A stretch of DNA of 56,468 nucleotides, from assembly GCA_963839175.1 (NCBI GenBank), contig CAWIUB010000015.1:1-56468 (forward strand), given 5' to 3'. This document shows positions 18,899 to 27,443 of the stretch, piece by piece; position 1 is the first letter of the stretch, and each line of letters starts with the position of its first letter. Position numbers and translations under genes: made by a program. The stretch is from CAWIUB01 sp963839175. GTDB lineage: Bacteria > Actinomycetota > Actinomycetes > Mycobacteriales > Jatrophihabitantaceae. Under the pieces are notes generated by a model. The model did not search any database. It was given only the letters and a program-made list of their open reading frames with translations, and was not told the DNA's origin.

Positions 18899-19177
18899 GT
18901 GGAGCGGTTCGTCGGGGTTGAGGAGGCTCGCGCGAGTCTGGGCCGGCTGGCGGATGAGGTGGCCGCCGGTGAGGAGGTCTGGCTGACCAAGCGGGGCCGG
19001 CCGTTGGCGGTGCTGCTCGGCCGTGACGAGTACGACCGGCTGAAGGCGGCGGCAACCCGCGCCGAACGTGCTGAGCTGGCGCAGCGGTTGGCCGAGGCCC
19101 GCCGCCGAGTCCGGGAGGCGGGTCTGGATCCGCAGATCATCGATGACGCGCTGGCCGGGGCGCGGCAGTCGGCTTGA
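18899..19177 (+). CDS. Phd/YefM-family antitoxin (92 aa)
   Basis: Type II antitoxin of the prevent-host-death family. The N-terminal DNA-binding fold is FVGVEEARASLGRLADEVAAG, then VWLTKRGRPLAVLLGRDEYD. A charged C-terminal helix (ERAELAQRLAEARRRVREAG) would wrap the toxin. The GTG start is taken because the family's conserved segment begins at once; no strong ribosome site precedes it, so leaderless translation is possible. The stop overlaps the toxin ATG (TGATG), the usual coupling for a TA pair. Confidence 0.88.
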   Translation: MERFVGVEEARASLGRLADEVAAGEEVWLTKRGRPLAVLLGRDEYDRLKAAATRAERAELAQRLAEARRRVREAGLDPQIIDDALAGARQSA

Positions 19178-19584
19178 TGCGGATCGTTGCGGACACCAAC
19201 ACGCTGGTTTCCGGGTTCGGATGGGGCGGGGCGCCCGGCCTGGTCGTTGACGCCATCCTGGCCGGGCGTCTCACGCTGGTCATCAGCCCGCCGCTGCGCG
19301 AGGAGCTCGATCGGGTGTTGCGCTACCCGAAGCTCGCCGCGGTGTTCCCGGAACCGGAGCGGATCACCGCTCTACTCACCGCGATCGCCGAGCCGGTCGA
19401 GCCGGCTCGCCAGCTGGCCGTGCTGGCCGACGAGCCGGACAACCGCGTGCTTGAAGCCGCGCTCGCCGGGCAGGCCGAGGTGATCGTGACCGGCGACGCG
19501 GCACTGCTCGAGCTGCGCGAGTTCGAGGGCATTGCCATCCTCAACGCCCGCCAACTCGCGGACCTGCTCGTCGAAGGAGCGTGA
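19177..19584 (+). CDS. PIN-domain toxin, COG1569/TIGR00305 type (135 aa)
   Basis: Putative ribonuclease toxin partner of the antitoxin just upstream. The PIN fold is complete: the first acidic residue is in RIVADTNTLVSG, the second in LREELDRVLRYPK, the third in ADEPDNRVLEAALAG, and VIVTGDAALLEL contributes the last acidic position. These are the metal ligands of PIN RNases. The ATG at 19177 shares a base with the antitoxin TGA; a TTG three bases earlier is less likely. The length is normal. The RNA target is unknown. Confidence 0.88.
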   Translation: MRIVADTNTLVSGFGWGGAPGLVVDAILAGRLTLVISPPLREELDRVLRYPKLAAVFPEPERITALLTAIAEPVEPARQLAVLADEPDNRVLEAALAGQAEVIVTGDAALLELREFEGIAILNARQLADLLVEGA

Positions 19585-19638
19585 CGCCCCGCATTGGACA
19601 CGGAGTTGTTGGCGATGCCGCGTGGCCAGCTGGCGCGC

Positions 19639-20343
19639 TCACGGGTAGACGAAGCCGACCTCGAGCAGGTGCCAGCGCCCGGCACGCCTGGCGGCGGTGA
19701 CAGATGTCGACCATCCCGGTCGGGCGAGATCGCTGGCCTGGCGGGGCACCGCGATGGGTCCGACGCCGCCCTCGAACCAGATCTTGCCTGGCGCGATCTT
19801 GGTGATCGCCAGGTAGTCCTCCACCCAGTCCTCGTCGGGTAGCTCGTCGGGGTCGATGTCGGGCGCCCGGTCGGCGACGTCGTGCAGCAGCATCCCGAGC
19901 CGGTCGGCGTTCGGCAGGTTACTGGACGCCTCCCGCGCCCGTTCGCTGGCCTGGTCGGCCGCGCCGGCGTCGATGTAGCCGCACGTGGCCAGCCAGCGCA
20001 CCAGCGTGTCGGTCACGGTGCCTGCCGCCTTCAGCAGGTCCTGGCCGGCGATCACCTTGCGCACCATGAAGTAGCCGAGAAACTCGCCGAGGTGTTCGGG
20101 GATCTTCTCCGGGCCGAACAGCCGGCAGAACGCTCCTTCCTCGTGGGTCGCGAACTCCTGCTCCCACCGGAGCCGCTCCCTGTCGTCGAGGGTCTGGTAG
20201 GCGTACCCGTCCAGGCTGTCGCGCAGCAGCCGCACGACCTCCTCGTACCGGTGGAAGGTGCGCGGTGACAGCCGCTGCCGCTGCTCGGTCAGGAACTTGT
20301 CGAGTGCGGCGTCGATCGTCGCGTCACTCGAGGGTGTCGCCAT
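19639..20343 (-). CDS. Conserved hypothetical with integrase N-terminal-like domain (234 aa)
   Basis: The N-terminus looks like the SAM-like core-binding domain of tyrosine recombinases (LSPRTFHRYEEVVRLLRDSL), but no catalytic domain follows. The middle is helical and acidic (CRLFGPEKIPEHLGEFLGYF, DPDELPDEDWVEDYLAI). The end is beta-rich with WFEGGVGPIAVP and then WHLLEVGFVYP. Standing alone and full of conserved-looking aromatic residues, it appears to be a stable conserved protein rather than a truncated integrase. The function is unknown. It lies 57 bp from the frameshifted DUF6933 gene, in the same direction, and may be co-transcribed. Confidence 0.65.
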   Translation of the reverse strand: MATPSSDATIDAALDKFLTEQRQRLSPRTFHRYEEVVRLLRDSLDGYAYQTLDDRERLRWEQEFATHEEGAFCRLFGPEKIPEHLGEFLGYFMVRKVIAGQDLLKAAGTVTDTLVRWLATCGYIDAGAADQASERAREASSNLPNADRLGMLLHDVADRAPDIDPDELPDEDWVEDYLAITKIAPGKIWFEGGVGPIAVPRQASDLARPGWSTSVTAARRAGRWHLLEVGFVYP

Positions 20344-20400
20344 GACCGAAACGTAGTGCGCGGCGAGAACGGCGGGGAACGGGCACGCCCCGAAGCCCGG

Positions 20401-20873
20401 TCAGTTGAGGCGTTCGGCTACCAGGTCCAGTGGGGTGACGTGCTGCCCGTCGCGGCGGTGCAGGCCGTGGCGCAACTTGTCGTTGAGCCGCTCCAGGCCA
20501 CAGACGGCCAGGCCGCCCGCTGAGTCGATGACCGCCTCGGCGTAGCTGGCCATGTCGTTCATGACTCCGAGTATGTGGCGGCTGGCGGTCTTGGCGACAC
20601 GGACCTGGTTCGGGGTCCAAACGCACCGAGCGCGTCGGGTGGTAGCCGCCCGGCGATCGTGGCCGCCAGCCAGGGTCCGAGCGGACGCAGCTGCGCGGCA
20701 CGCACGTCGGCGGCGAAGACCGGGAACAGGGTGTCGGCATGGACCACCAGCAGGCACTTGCGGCCGTCGAACCAGAGCAGGTTCGCATACCAGTCCTCCG
20801 GGCCGGCCGGAGCGGTGGCCAGCTCACGCACCCGCAGCAGGGCGAGCAGCTTCGCCGTGCAGCGCAGCAGCAT
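20401..20873 (-). pseudogene. DUF6933-like protein, frameshifted
   Basis: The N-terminal half reads MLLRCTAKLLALLRVRELAT, WYANLLWFDGRKCLLVVHAD and LFPVFAADVRAAQLRPLGPW in one frame. After LGAFGP the homology continues in another frame as NQVRVAKTASRHILGVMNDM and ends HVTPLDLVAERLN. Together they make one ~155-residue DUF6933 domain, broken by a single-base indel near 20610-20625. The function is unknown in the family. The IS982 inverted repeat ends four bases upstream of the ATG, so the insertion has also separated the gene from its promoter. Confidence 0.7.
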
Positions 20874-20876
20874 CCG

Positions 20877-21872
20877 CTAGATGGTTGATTCCGTGAAGGT
20901 TGTGTCAGTGGTCGTAGGCGGTGAGGGATCTCCTGGCGGTGATGCCGGCGATCCAGTTGTGCCAGATGCCGGCGGCCAGGGCCAGTAGTCGCTGGGCGAT
21001 GCGGGTGCCGAGGCCGGGCAGGGTGCGGCCGCCGTGGCGTTCGAGGCCGAGTTGACCTTTCAGGGTGTGGTTCACCGATTCGATCCACTGGCGGATGCCG
21101 CCGAGGTTGCCATTGCGAAAGGTTTCGTCCTTGCGGTCCGGGCGCAGCAGTCGTAGCCCCAGCGTGGCTGTGTGGGCGGCGAAGGCCTGTCCGGCGAAGC
21201 CCTTGTCGGCCAGCATGATCTGTCCGTCCCGGATCAGGTGGTGCTCGTGATCGAGCAGCGCGGCCAGCACCTCGCGTTCGCCGATCTTAGGGTGGGCCAG
21301 ACACCACATCATCGGCATCCCGTCGCCGGTACAGACCAGGTAGAGCTTGACCCCCCAGTAGTAGCGGGAATGGCTGGCGCAGTAGCCATACCCGGCGTGC
21401 CCGGCCAGCTCCGAGCGCTTCGCGGTCTCCCGCGACGTGCCGCACGGCACTGGCGTCGCGTCGGTGATCCACAGGTCGTCGAAGAACGACGGCGACTGCT
21501 CGGCGATGACTGCGATCGCCTGACACAGCAGCGGCAGCGCGGCCTTGAGCCGCTTTGATACCCGACTGCCTCGGCACGTACGGGAACATCGCCCGCAACA
21601 GCGGATCGGTGTGCAGATGACGGATCCAGCGCCGCTCGCAGTCAAAACCCAGCAGCACCTGCGCCACCGCCAGGCACATCAGCTCACTGTCACTCAGTCG
21701 CGGTCTGCGGCCCCGACCACGACGAGCCGGCGCGACGTGATCATCGATCAGCACATACAGTTCGGTCAGGAGGGTGTCCAGTTCTCTTCTCACAAATTGA
21801 TCTTGGGCACCCTCTCTTCATCTCCTGCGCAGCGACACACCACACCCAGGCTTCACGGAATCAACCATCTAG
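20877..21872 (-). mobile_element. IS982-family insertion sequence (996 bp)
   Basis: Perfect 22-bp inverted repeats at 20877-20898 and 21851-21872 (outer bases CTAGATGGTTGATTCCGTGA) enclose a single transposase region. The flanking single bases are both G; no longer target duplication is visible. It separates a DUF6933 gene from the tail of another gene. Confidence 0.88.
20905..21793 (-). pseudogene. IS982-family transposase, frameshifted
   Basis: The N-terminal part (LDTLLTELYVLIDDHVAP, RPRLSDSELMCLAVAQVLLG, RAMFPYVPRQSG) runs from 21793 in one frame. The catalytic part (LWITDATPVPCGTSRET, GYGYCASHSRYYWGVKLYL, IMLADKGFAGQAF, GGIRQWIESVNHTLKGQL) is in another. One base appears lost around 21555-21560, between PRQSG and SKRLKAALPLL. 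IS982 transposases are normally a single frame of ~290 residues, and no slippery heptamer stands out, so I read this as an inactivating mutation. Acidic catalytic residues are retained. Confidence 0.8.
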
Positions 21873-22165
21873 GTCTTCGGATGTGATGGGCGCGAGTGGT
21901 CGCCCAGCATGACGATCTGCGCATCCGGGCGCAGGTCCTCGGCCGGATCGTCGATCACCAACCGGAACCGCCACCCCTCAAAGCTGGCCAGGGCGTGGCC
22001 GAGCTCCTCCCAGCCCAGCCCCGACCGTCGACGACCACCCGGCACGGTCCGCCGTCCGGGTCGTAGGCCAACCGCCCGGCCACCTCGTCTCCGTTCAGGC
22101 TCCAGCGGCCCAGCTCGCGGTCCCGGCCCAGATAGCAGTGGCCGATCTCGGCGCGCGCCGAAGCC
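21869..22165 (-). pseudogene. C-terminal remnant of a conserved protein (DUF7713-like)
   Basis: The minus strand shows a conserved-looking tail split between frames: CYLGRDRELGRWSLNGDEVA and RLAYDPDGGPCRVVVDGRG in one frame, then WEELGHALASFEGWRFRLVI to a stop at 21869 in the next. The pattern (WSL.GDEV.GRL.Y....., W.E.G..L..FEGW.F.L.I.D) resembles the end of DUF7713 proteins; I am not certain of the family name. It is cut on one side by the IS982 repeat and on the other by an IS1182 fragment. Confidence 0.4.
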
Positions 22166-22179
22166 GCTGCAAGCGCCGG

Positions 22180-22640
22180 TTGAGGGCGGGTTCACCGTCG
22201 ACGACTTCACCGTCGACGAGCAAGCGGGCACGGTGAGCTGCCCGGCCGGCAACACCCGGCCGATCAGCGAGAAGACCCGAGTGGCGACCTTTGGCGCACT
22301 GTGCCGCGACTGCCCCCTGCGCGAGCGGTGCACCAAGTCCAAGACCGGCCGCAAAATCGTTCTGCACCCACGAGACGACCTGCTGCGCCAGGCCCGCCGT
22401 GACTGGGCTGAAAAGCCCAAGCTAGGTGAGAAGTACCGGAAGTTCCGGCCCAACGTGGAGCGTTCATCTCTCAGATCGCCAGCCGCGGTGGTCGCCGCCT
22501 GAAACTCCGCTACCGCGGCACCACCAAGAACAACGCCTGGCTCACACGCCGTACCGCCGGACTCAACCTGCGCAACCTCGTCGGCCGTGGACTCACTCGT
22601 ACGGCAGGAGTCTGGGTTCTGGCGGCCCAGACCACCTGAC
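22180..22640 (+). pseudogene. IS1182-family transposase, C-terminal remnant
   Basis: The segment encodes GGFTVDDFTVDEQAGTVSCP, GALCRDCPLRERCTKSKTGR, LHPRDDLLRQARRDWAEKP and KYRKFRPNVER in one frame. After a frameshift near 22460 it continues SRGGRRLKLRYRGTTKNNAW, LTRRTAGLNLRNLVGRGLTR and TAGVWVLAAQ. This is the C-terminal zinc-cluster region of IS1182 transposases. The N-terminal catalytic half is absent, so the element is dead. Confidence 0.75.
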
Positions 22641-23018
22641 AAGCCGCCGATGAGAGCTCTATCGGCCCTCACCGGGCCGCGCCTGGCCCCCACCGGCCAC
22701 CCCCGGGCGCTCTCGCACAGCCCGGACCGCTCCGCCGCGCGCACCGACCCGGACTCGACGCGCGACACTGCCACCAAATTGCACGCCTCGGCCCGTCCCG
22801 CGACCAGCCCCAGAACTGCCCTAATTCAGCGGCCTCCTAGAGCGGGAGTCGATGGGGGGACGCGCGCCTGACCGCCGAGACGCTCTACGCCGAGATCACC
22901 GACGCCCGGCGGCGCGAGGCCCACGAGGAGATGCAGCGGCGGGGCTGGAGATACTGCGGGCCCAGGGCACAAAGCCACTGGTACAGAGGGACCGGCAAGG
23001 GTTTATGTTGGCCTCACC
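22641..23018. other. Intergenic stretch upstream of small Cys protein
   Basis: About 380 bp with a short open plus frame rich in Arg/Glu near 22870-22960 that is unrecognised. No RNA gene or repeat is seen. The 40 bp before 23019 should hold the promoter of the following small gene. Confidence 0.3.
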
Positions 23019-23297
23019 ATGACGACCTACCGTCTTGACAACGAGGGTTCTGCGGTCTCTATGGAGTTGACCGACACCGCCGGGCGCGCCGAGGCCCTCC
23101 TCGACGCGTTCGGGGAATGCCAGTCGGGTCGCTGCACCTGCCCCACCGACGAGTACCGCAAGCTTGAGTCCATGGAGGCCCGGCACACCGGGGACACGAT
23201 CACCCTTCGCTTGGAGGCCAAGCCGGGCAGCAGCCTCGACACCGCTGCGATCGCCGCCTGCCTGGACCACACAGTGGCGAGGGTCGAGCGAGCCTAG
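23019..23297 (+). CDS. Small conserved protein with Cys cluster (92 aa)
   Basis: I do not recognise a named family. The protein alternates polar beta-like strands (YRLDNEGSAVSMELTD; TITLRLEAKPGS) with a helix (AGRAEALLDAFGECQ) and carries a tight cysteine cluster, CQSGRCTCPTDEY, that could bind a metal or form disulfides. A final helix contains another Cys (AAIAACLDH). Codon bias and the balanced composition argue for a real gene. An IS4 element has inserted at its stop codon: the TAG lies inside the 10-bp target duplication, so the reading frame is intact. Confidence 0.65.
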   Translation: MTTYRLDNEGSAVSMELTDTAGRAEALLDAFGECQSGRCTCPTDEYRKLESMEARHTGDTITLRLEAKPGSSLDTAAIAACLDHTVARVERA

Positions 23298-23300
23298 AGA

Positions 23301-24862
23301 CAATGCCGGGGAGTTAAGACCGAAACCCAAGAGTCAAGTACTGGTTGAGGGTGTGTCGTAGCGTGAATGGGAACGGAGGCCCTGTAGGACGGTAATCGCC
23401 AAGATCAACCGTCGGTGAGGACCTCCGTTGCGCCCCCAGTCTGCCATCCGTTCTGCTGTTACGACGATCGCCCGCACGGTCACGGTCGCGGCGGGGGTGT
23501 TCGCGCCGGGCCATGTGGGGGAGCTGACCCGTATCGTGCCCTTCGAACTGGCTGACGCGGTGCTCGCCGACACCCGCACGACCGAGCGTCGGCTGCGGAT
23601 GCTGCCCTCGCGGGTGGGGCTGTATTTCGTGCTCGCCCTGGCTCTGTTCCCGGGCCTGGGCTACCTGGGTGTGTGGGCCAAGCTCACCGCTGGGTTGGAC
23701 GGGCAGGCCGAGTCCCCGTCGGGCAAGGCGTTGCGGGAGCTGCGCCGCCGGCTGGGTCCGGCCCCGCTGCGGGCACTGTTCGAGGTGTTGGCCGGTCCGT
23801 TGGGCCGCCCGCGCACCCCCGGGGTGATGTTCGGCCGGTACCGCACGGTCGCCTTCGACGGGTGCCGGTCGATCAAGGTTCCCGACAGCGCCGGGAACCG
23901 GAGCTGGCTGGGGAAGCTGAACGCCTCCCTCGGGCAGACCGGCTATCCGGTGATCCAGTTGATGACGCTGGTGGAGACCGGCACCCGCGCGCTGCTCGGC
24001 GCGGTGTTCGGCACGCCTGCCGACGGTGAATTGGCCTGGGCCGGCAAGCTGCTGCACCACCTGGACCACACGATGCTGGTGTTGGCCGACCGCGGCTTCG
24101 ACGCCGGGGCGTTCCTGGCCGAGGTCGCCGCCACCGAGGCGCAGTTCCTGGTGCGGTTGCGGGCCACCCGTCGCCCGCCCATTCTCCGGCACCTGCCCGA
24201 CGGGTCGGTGCTGTCGCTGATCGGGGGCGTGCGGGTACGGATCATCACCGCCGAGGTGAGCGTCACCTGCCACGACGGCACCCGCTACGGCGACAGCTAC
24301 CGGCTGGCCACCACCTTGACCGATCACCGCGGCTGGCCCGCCGAGGCGCTGATCGGGCTCTACCACGAGCGGTGGGAACACGAGATCGCCTACCTCGCCC
24401 TGCGGCACACCCTGCTGCACGGCCGGGTGCTGCGCTCGGCCGACCCCGCCGGCGTCGAGCAGGAGATGTGGGCGCTGCTCACCGTCTACTAGGCGCTGCG
24501 CGTCGCCGTCACCGACGCCGTGGCCACCGTGCCCGGCACCGACCCCGACCGGGCCAGCTACCAGCTCGCCGCCCAGACCGCCCAGACCCTGGTCACCGGC
24601 GCCGGCAACATCCTCACCGACGCGACCGACCTAGCCGGCGACATCGGCCGCGCCGTGCTGGCCAACCTGCACCCACCGCGCCGGCCCCGCATCTGCGCCC
24701 GCCGAGTCAAATCCCCACTGTCCCGCTGGAACAAGCACCCGCCCGGCAAGCCCACCACCAGCCTGCGAATCACCAAGATCACCACCGGCGACCACCAGCC
24801 GCCGGCAACACGCCGCCGACGATCCTTGACACAGGCGCCCAGCCCTTAACTCCCTGGCATTG
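23301..24862 (+). mobile_element. IS4-family insertion sequence with 10-bp target duplication
   Basis: 18-bp inverted repeats with one mismatch lie at 23301-23318 and 24845-24862 (left end CAATGCCGGGGAGTTAAG). They are bracketed by an exact direct repeat AGCCTAGAGA at 23291-23300 and 24863-24872. The duplication length fits IS4 elements (commonly 10-12 bp), and its perfection points to a fairly recent insertion. Confidence 0.92.
23428..24849 (+). pseudogene. IS4-family transposase interrupted by an amber codon
   Basis: IS4-type DDE transposase with RTVAFDGCRSIKVPDS, QLMTLVETGTRALLGAVFG, LVLADRGFDAG, and the YREK-like segment LIGLYHERWEHEIAYLALR. The frame stops at TAG 24490-24492 in the sequence LLTVY*ALRVAVTDAV. 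The same frame then continues for ~118 codons (DRASYQLAAQTAQTLV) to a natural TAA at 24847-24849. Relatives read Q at this point, so a CAG-to-TAG change is the simplest explanation. The catalytic residues lie before the stop, but the usual C-terminus would be lost. Confidence 0.82.
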
Positions 24863-24997
24863 AGCCTAGAGAGCATCCGCACCCCGTCGCTGGGGCGCTC
24901 GCCCGTCGCCGTTGCATGGACAAGCCGATCGATGGCTGCTGCAGCTCTTCGCCGCGATATTGAGTCGTTGCGGCAGTTGACGATGGGGCGGCCACAC

Positions 24998-26593
24998 TCA
25001 GGAACGCGAACGCATGCTGGCGTCGTCGAGCACTGACGTGCGCGGTGGGAGGTCGGGGACGAGGCTGGCAAGGAGCTGGCGCACCCGGCCGTCGATGTCG
25101 GCGACGATCCGCCGCACCGTCTGTTCGTCCTGGCCTTTCGGGTCGTCGAGCGTCCAGTTCTCGTATCGGGCGCCACGGTAGACGGGGCAGGTCTCGCCGC
25201 AGCTCATCGTCACCACGACGTCGTAGCGACCGTTCGGATCGAACCCCGAAGGGACCTCATGTTCGGTCGACAGCCCGAGGCCGGCGAGCACCGACGCGAC
25301 CTCTGGGTGGACGGCATCGCCGGGCTCGGACCCGGCGGAGAACACGTCGACCGCGCCGGCGGCGTAGTGCTCGGCGAGCACCTTGGCCGTCACGCTGCGG
25401 CCGGCGTTGGCGCGGCACGCGAACAGGACGCTGGGCCTGCCGGACATCGATGGTCCATCGTCGTGCGAGGTGGCACGCGCGCCGGTGACGCGCGCGGCGG
25501 CGGTGGGCGGCCAGGACAGCCGCCGGTGCAGCCACAGCGCCACGTAGACGAGGCCGACGAGCACCGGGACCTCGATGAGCGGGCCGACGACGCCCGCGAG
25601 CGCCTCGCCGCTCGTCACCCCGAACACGCCGATGGCGACGGCGATGGCGAGCTCGAAGTCATTGCTCGCGGCGGAGAACGCGAGCGACGCGGTGCGTTCG
25701 TAGGTCAGATGGAGCCGCCGGGCGACCCAGAAGCCGCCGAACCACATGATCGCGAAATACGCGAGCAGCGGGAGCGCGATCTGGGCGACATCGAGGGGCT
25801 CGGAGGTGATCTTGTCGCCCTGGAGAGCAAACAGGACCATGACGGTGAACAGCAGCCCGTACAGTGCGATCGGGGCGATTCTCGGCAGCAGGCGTGTCTC
25901 ATACCACTCTTGGCCGCGGGCTCGCTCCCCCAGCGTGCGGGTGAGATATCCGGCGACGAGCGGGATCCCGAGGAACACGAGCACTGTCCCGGCGATCTGC
26001 CCCATGGACACCGCCAGACTCTCGGCGTGCAGCCCGAGCCAGCCCGGCAGGACGTTGAGGTAGAACACGCCGAGGGCCGCGTAGGTGAGGACCTGGAAGA
26101 CGGCGTTGAGGGCGACCAAGACGGCGGCCATCTCCCGGTCGCCGCGGGCGAGGTCGGTCCAGATGAGCACCATCGCGATGCAACGAGCCAGCCCGACAAG
26201 GATGACGCCAGTGCGGTAGGCGGGCTGGTCGGGCAGCAGCAGCCACGCGAGGGTGAACATCACCGCCGGACCGACGACCCAGTTGAGGATCAGCGACGCG
26301 GCCATCATCCGGCGGTCCGCGGTGATCAGGCCGATCTCCCGGTAGCGGACCTTCGCGAGCACCGGGTACATCATCAGCAGCAGCCCAAGTGCGATGGGCA
26401 GCGACGTCTGCCCGATCTTCACCGCGTTCAGGGCGTCGTTCAGCCCGGGGACCAGCCGCCCGAGCACCAGGCCGGCAACCATCGCCGCGCCGATCCACAG
26501 GGGCAGGAACCGGTCCACGGTGGACAGGCGCGCGACGACGTGGGTGTCCTCGGCTGCCCGGTCGTGCCGCGGGGTACCGAGGTCGGTGCTCAT
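24998..26593 (-). CDS. acr3-arsC: ACR3 arsenite efflux permease fused to ArsC arsenate reductase (531 aa)
   Basis: Two-domain arsenic resistance protein. Residues ~25-365 form the ten-helix ACR3 permease, with the conserved cysteine segment VGLARCIAMVLIWTDLARGD and NDFELAIAVAIGVFG. After a short polar linker, residues ~390-525 are a low-molecular-weight-phosphatase-type arsenate reductase: VLFACRANAGRSVTAKVLAE carries the CX5R loop, TMSCGETCP the resolving cysteines, and WTLDDPKG the acid Asp. Such fusions are known in actinobacteria and let As(V) be reduced and As(III) exported by one polypeptide. The expected arsR and DUF2180 partners lie 5.5 kb upstream, beyond a composite insertion. Confidence 0.93.
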   Translation of the reverse strand: MSTDLGTPRHDRAAEDTHVVARLSTVDRFLPLWIGAAMVAGLVLGRLVPGLNDALNAVKIGQTSLPIALGLLLMMYPVLAKVRYREIGLITADRRMMAASLILNWVVGPAVMFTLAWLLLPDQPAYRTGVILVGLARCIAMVLIWTDLARGDREMAAVLVALNAVFQVLTYAALGVFYLNVLPGWLGLHAESLAVSMGQIAGTVLVFLGIPLVAGYLTRTLGERARGQEWYETRLLPRIAPIALYGLLFTVMVLFALQGDKITSEPLDVAQIALPLLAYFAIMWFGGFWVARRLHLTYERTASLAFSAASNDFELAIAVAIGVFGVTSGEALAGVVGPLIEVPVLVGLVYVALWLHRRLSWPPTAAARVTGARATSHDDGPSMSGRPSVLFACRANAGRSVTAKVLAEHYAAGAVDVFSAGSEPGDAVHPEVASVLAGLGLSTEHEVPSGFDPNGRYDVVVTMSCGETCPVYRGARYENWTLDDPKGQDEQTVRRIVADIDGRVRQLLASLVPDLPPRTSVLDDASMRSRS

Positions 26594-26599
26594 CTGATT

Positions 26600-26836
26600 A
26601 GCCCCAGTGCCCCCGAGGGGGACGCCGCGACGGCGTGAAAATGATCGGCGGGGCTGTCCGCCGACGCCGTCGTTTCCTTGGCACTCGAGGCCGTTGATTA
26701 GTCAGGCGCCGGGGCCCTGCCTGAAGGGTTGCGCACTGTCGCTACGAGCACGCCGGTCAGATTTTCGGTTCCCTACCGGACCCCCGGACAGCCCCGCTCA
26801 GCCCATTCAACCGGGGAGGGGCGAAGGAGGCCAGTG
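26600..26836 (+). other. IS110 left-end noncoding region, possible bridge RNA locus
   Basis: About 235 bp precede the transposase start and contain no convincing gene. In IS110 elements the noncoding left end specifies the bridge RNA that guides target and donor recognition. GC-rich inverted stretches are visible (for example GCCCCCGAGGGGGAC at about 26608-26622). The RNA itself is inferred from the family and not demonstrated. Confidence 0.35.
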
Positions 26837-27348
26837 GTGCAGCAGCCGATCGAGATCGACGTCGATGAGCAGGAGCAGATCGTGGCACGGGTGGCCGGGA
26901 TTGACGTGGCCAAGGCCAGCGGGATGGTCAGTACGCGGGTGCCGCACGAGTCGATCCCGGGTCGGCGTGTCACCAAGGTATGGCCGGTCAGCTCGGACAC
27001 CGCGTCGCTGTTGGAGCTGGCCGACCACCTGCTCTGCCAGAGCATCGAGCGGGTGGTTCTCGAATCGACCTCGGATTACTGGCGCCCGTTCTACTACGTG
27101 CTCGCCGCGCGCGGGCTGACGGTGTGGCTGGTCAACGCCACGCAGGCCAAGAACGTCCCGGGCCGGCCCAAGACCGACAAGATCGACGCGGTGTGGCTGG
27201 CCAGGCTGGCCGAGAAGTCGATGGTCACTCCGTCGTTCGTGCCCACCGAGCCGATGCGACAGGTACGGGATCTGGCCCGGGCCCGCTTCGACCTGGTCAC
27301 CGACCGCACCCGGGTCAAGCAGCGGGTGGAGAAGCTGCTCGAGGATGC
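26837..27348 (+). pseudogene. IS110 transposase, N-terminal half
   Basis: The RuvC-like DEDD domain of an IS110 transposase: ARVAGIDVAKASGMV (first Asp), RVVLESTSDYWRPFYYVL (Glu), and NATQAKNVPGRPKTDKIDAVWLA, usually holding the last two Asp residues, cut here only for display. The GTG at 26837 is preferred because GGAGG at 26826-26830 is 6 nt upstream. The homology stops after KLLEDA, exactly where the recombinase element begins; it resumes at 31235. Reading on into the insert gives unrelated sequence. Confidence 0.85.
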
Positions 27349-27443
27349 CCCGTTGACTGAACTACTGGGACGTTCCTTCGTGTTGTCGTGTCGCGGTGTT
27401 CGGTGCGTCGCTACGGTCCGGTCTTGTGGGTGGAGCAGCGGGC

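Noticed and set aside
23314..24420. 368-codon minus-strand frame opposite the IS4 transposase
   Set aside because: Antisense shadow rich in His, Gln and Arg with no motif.
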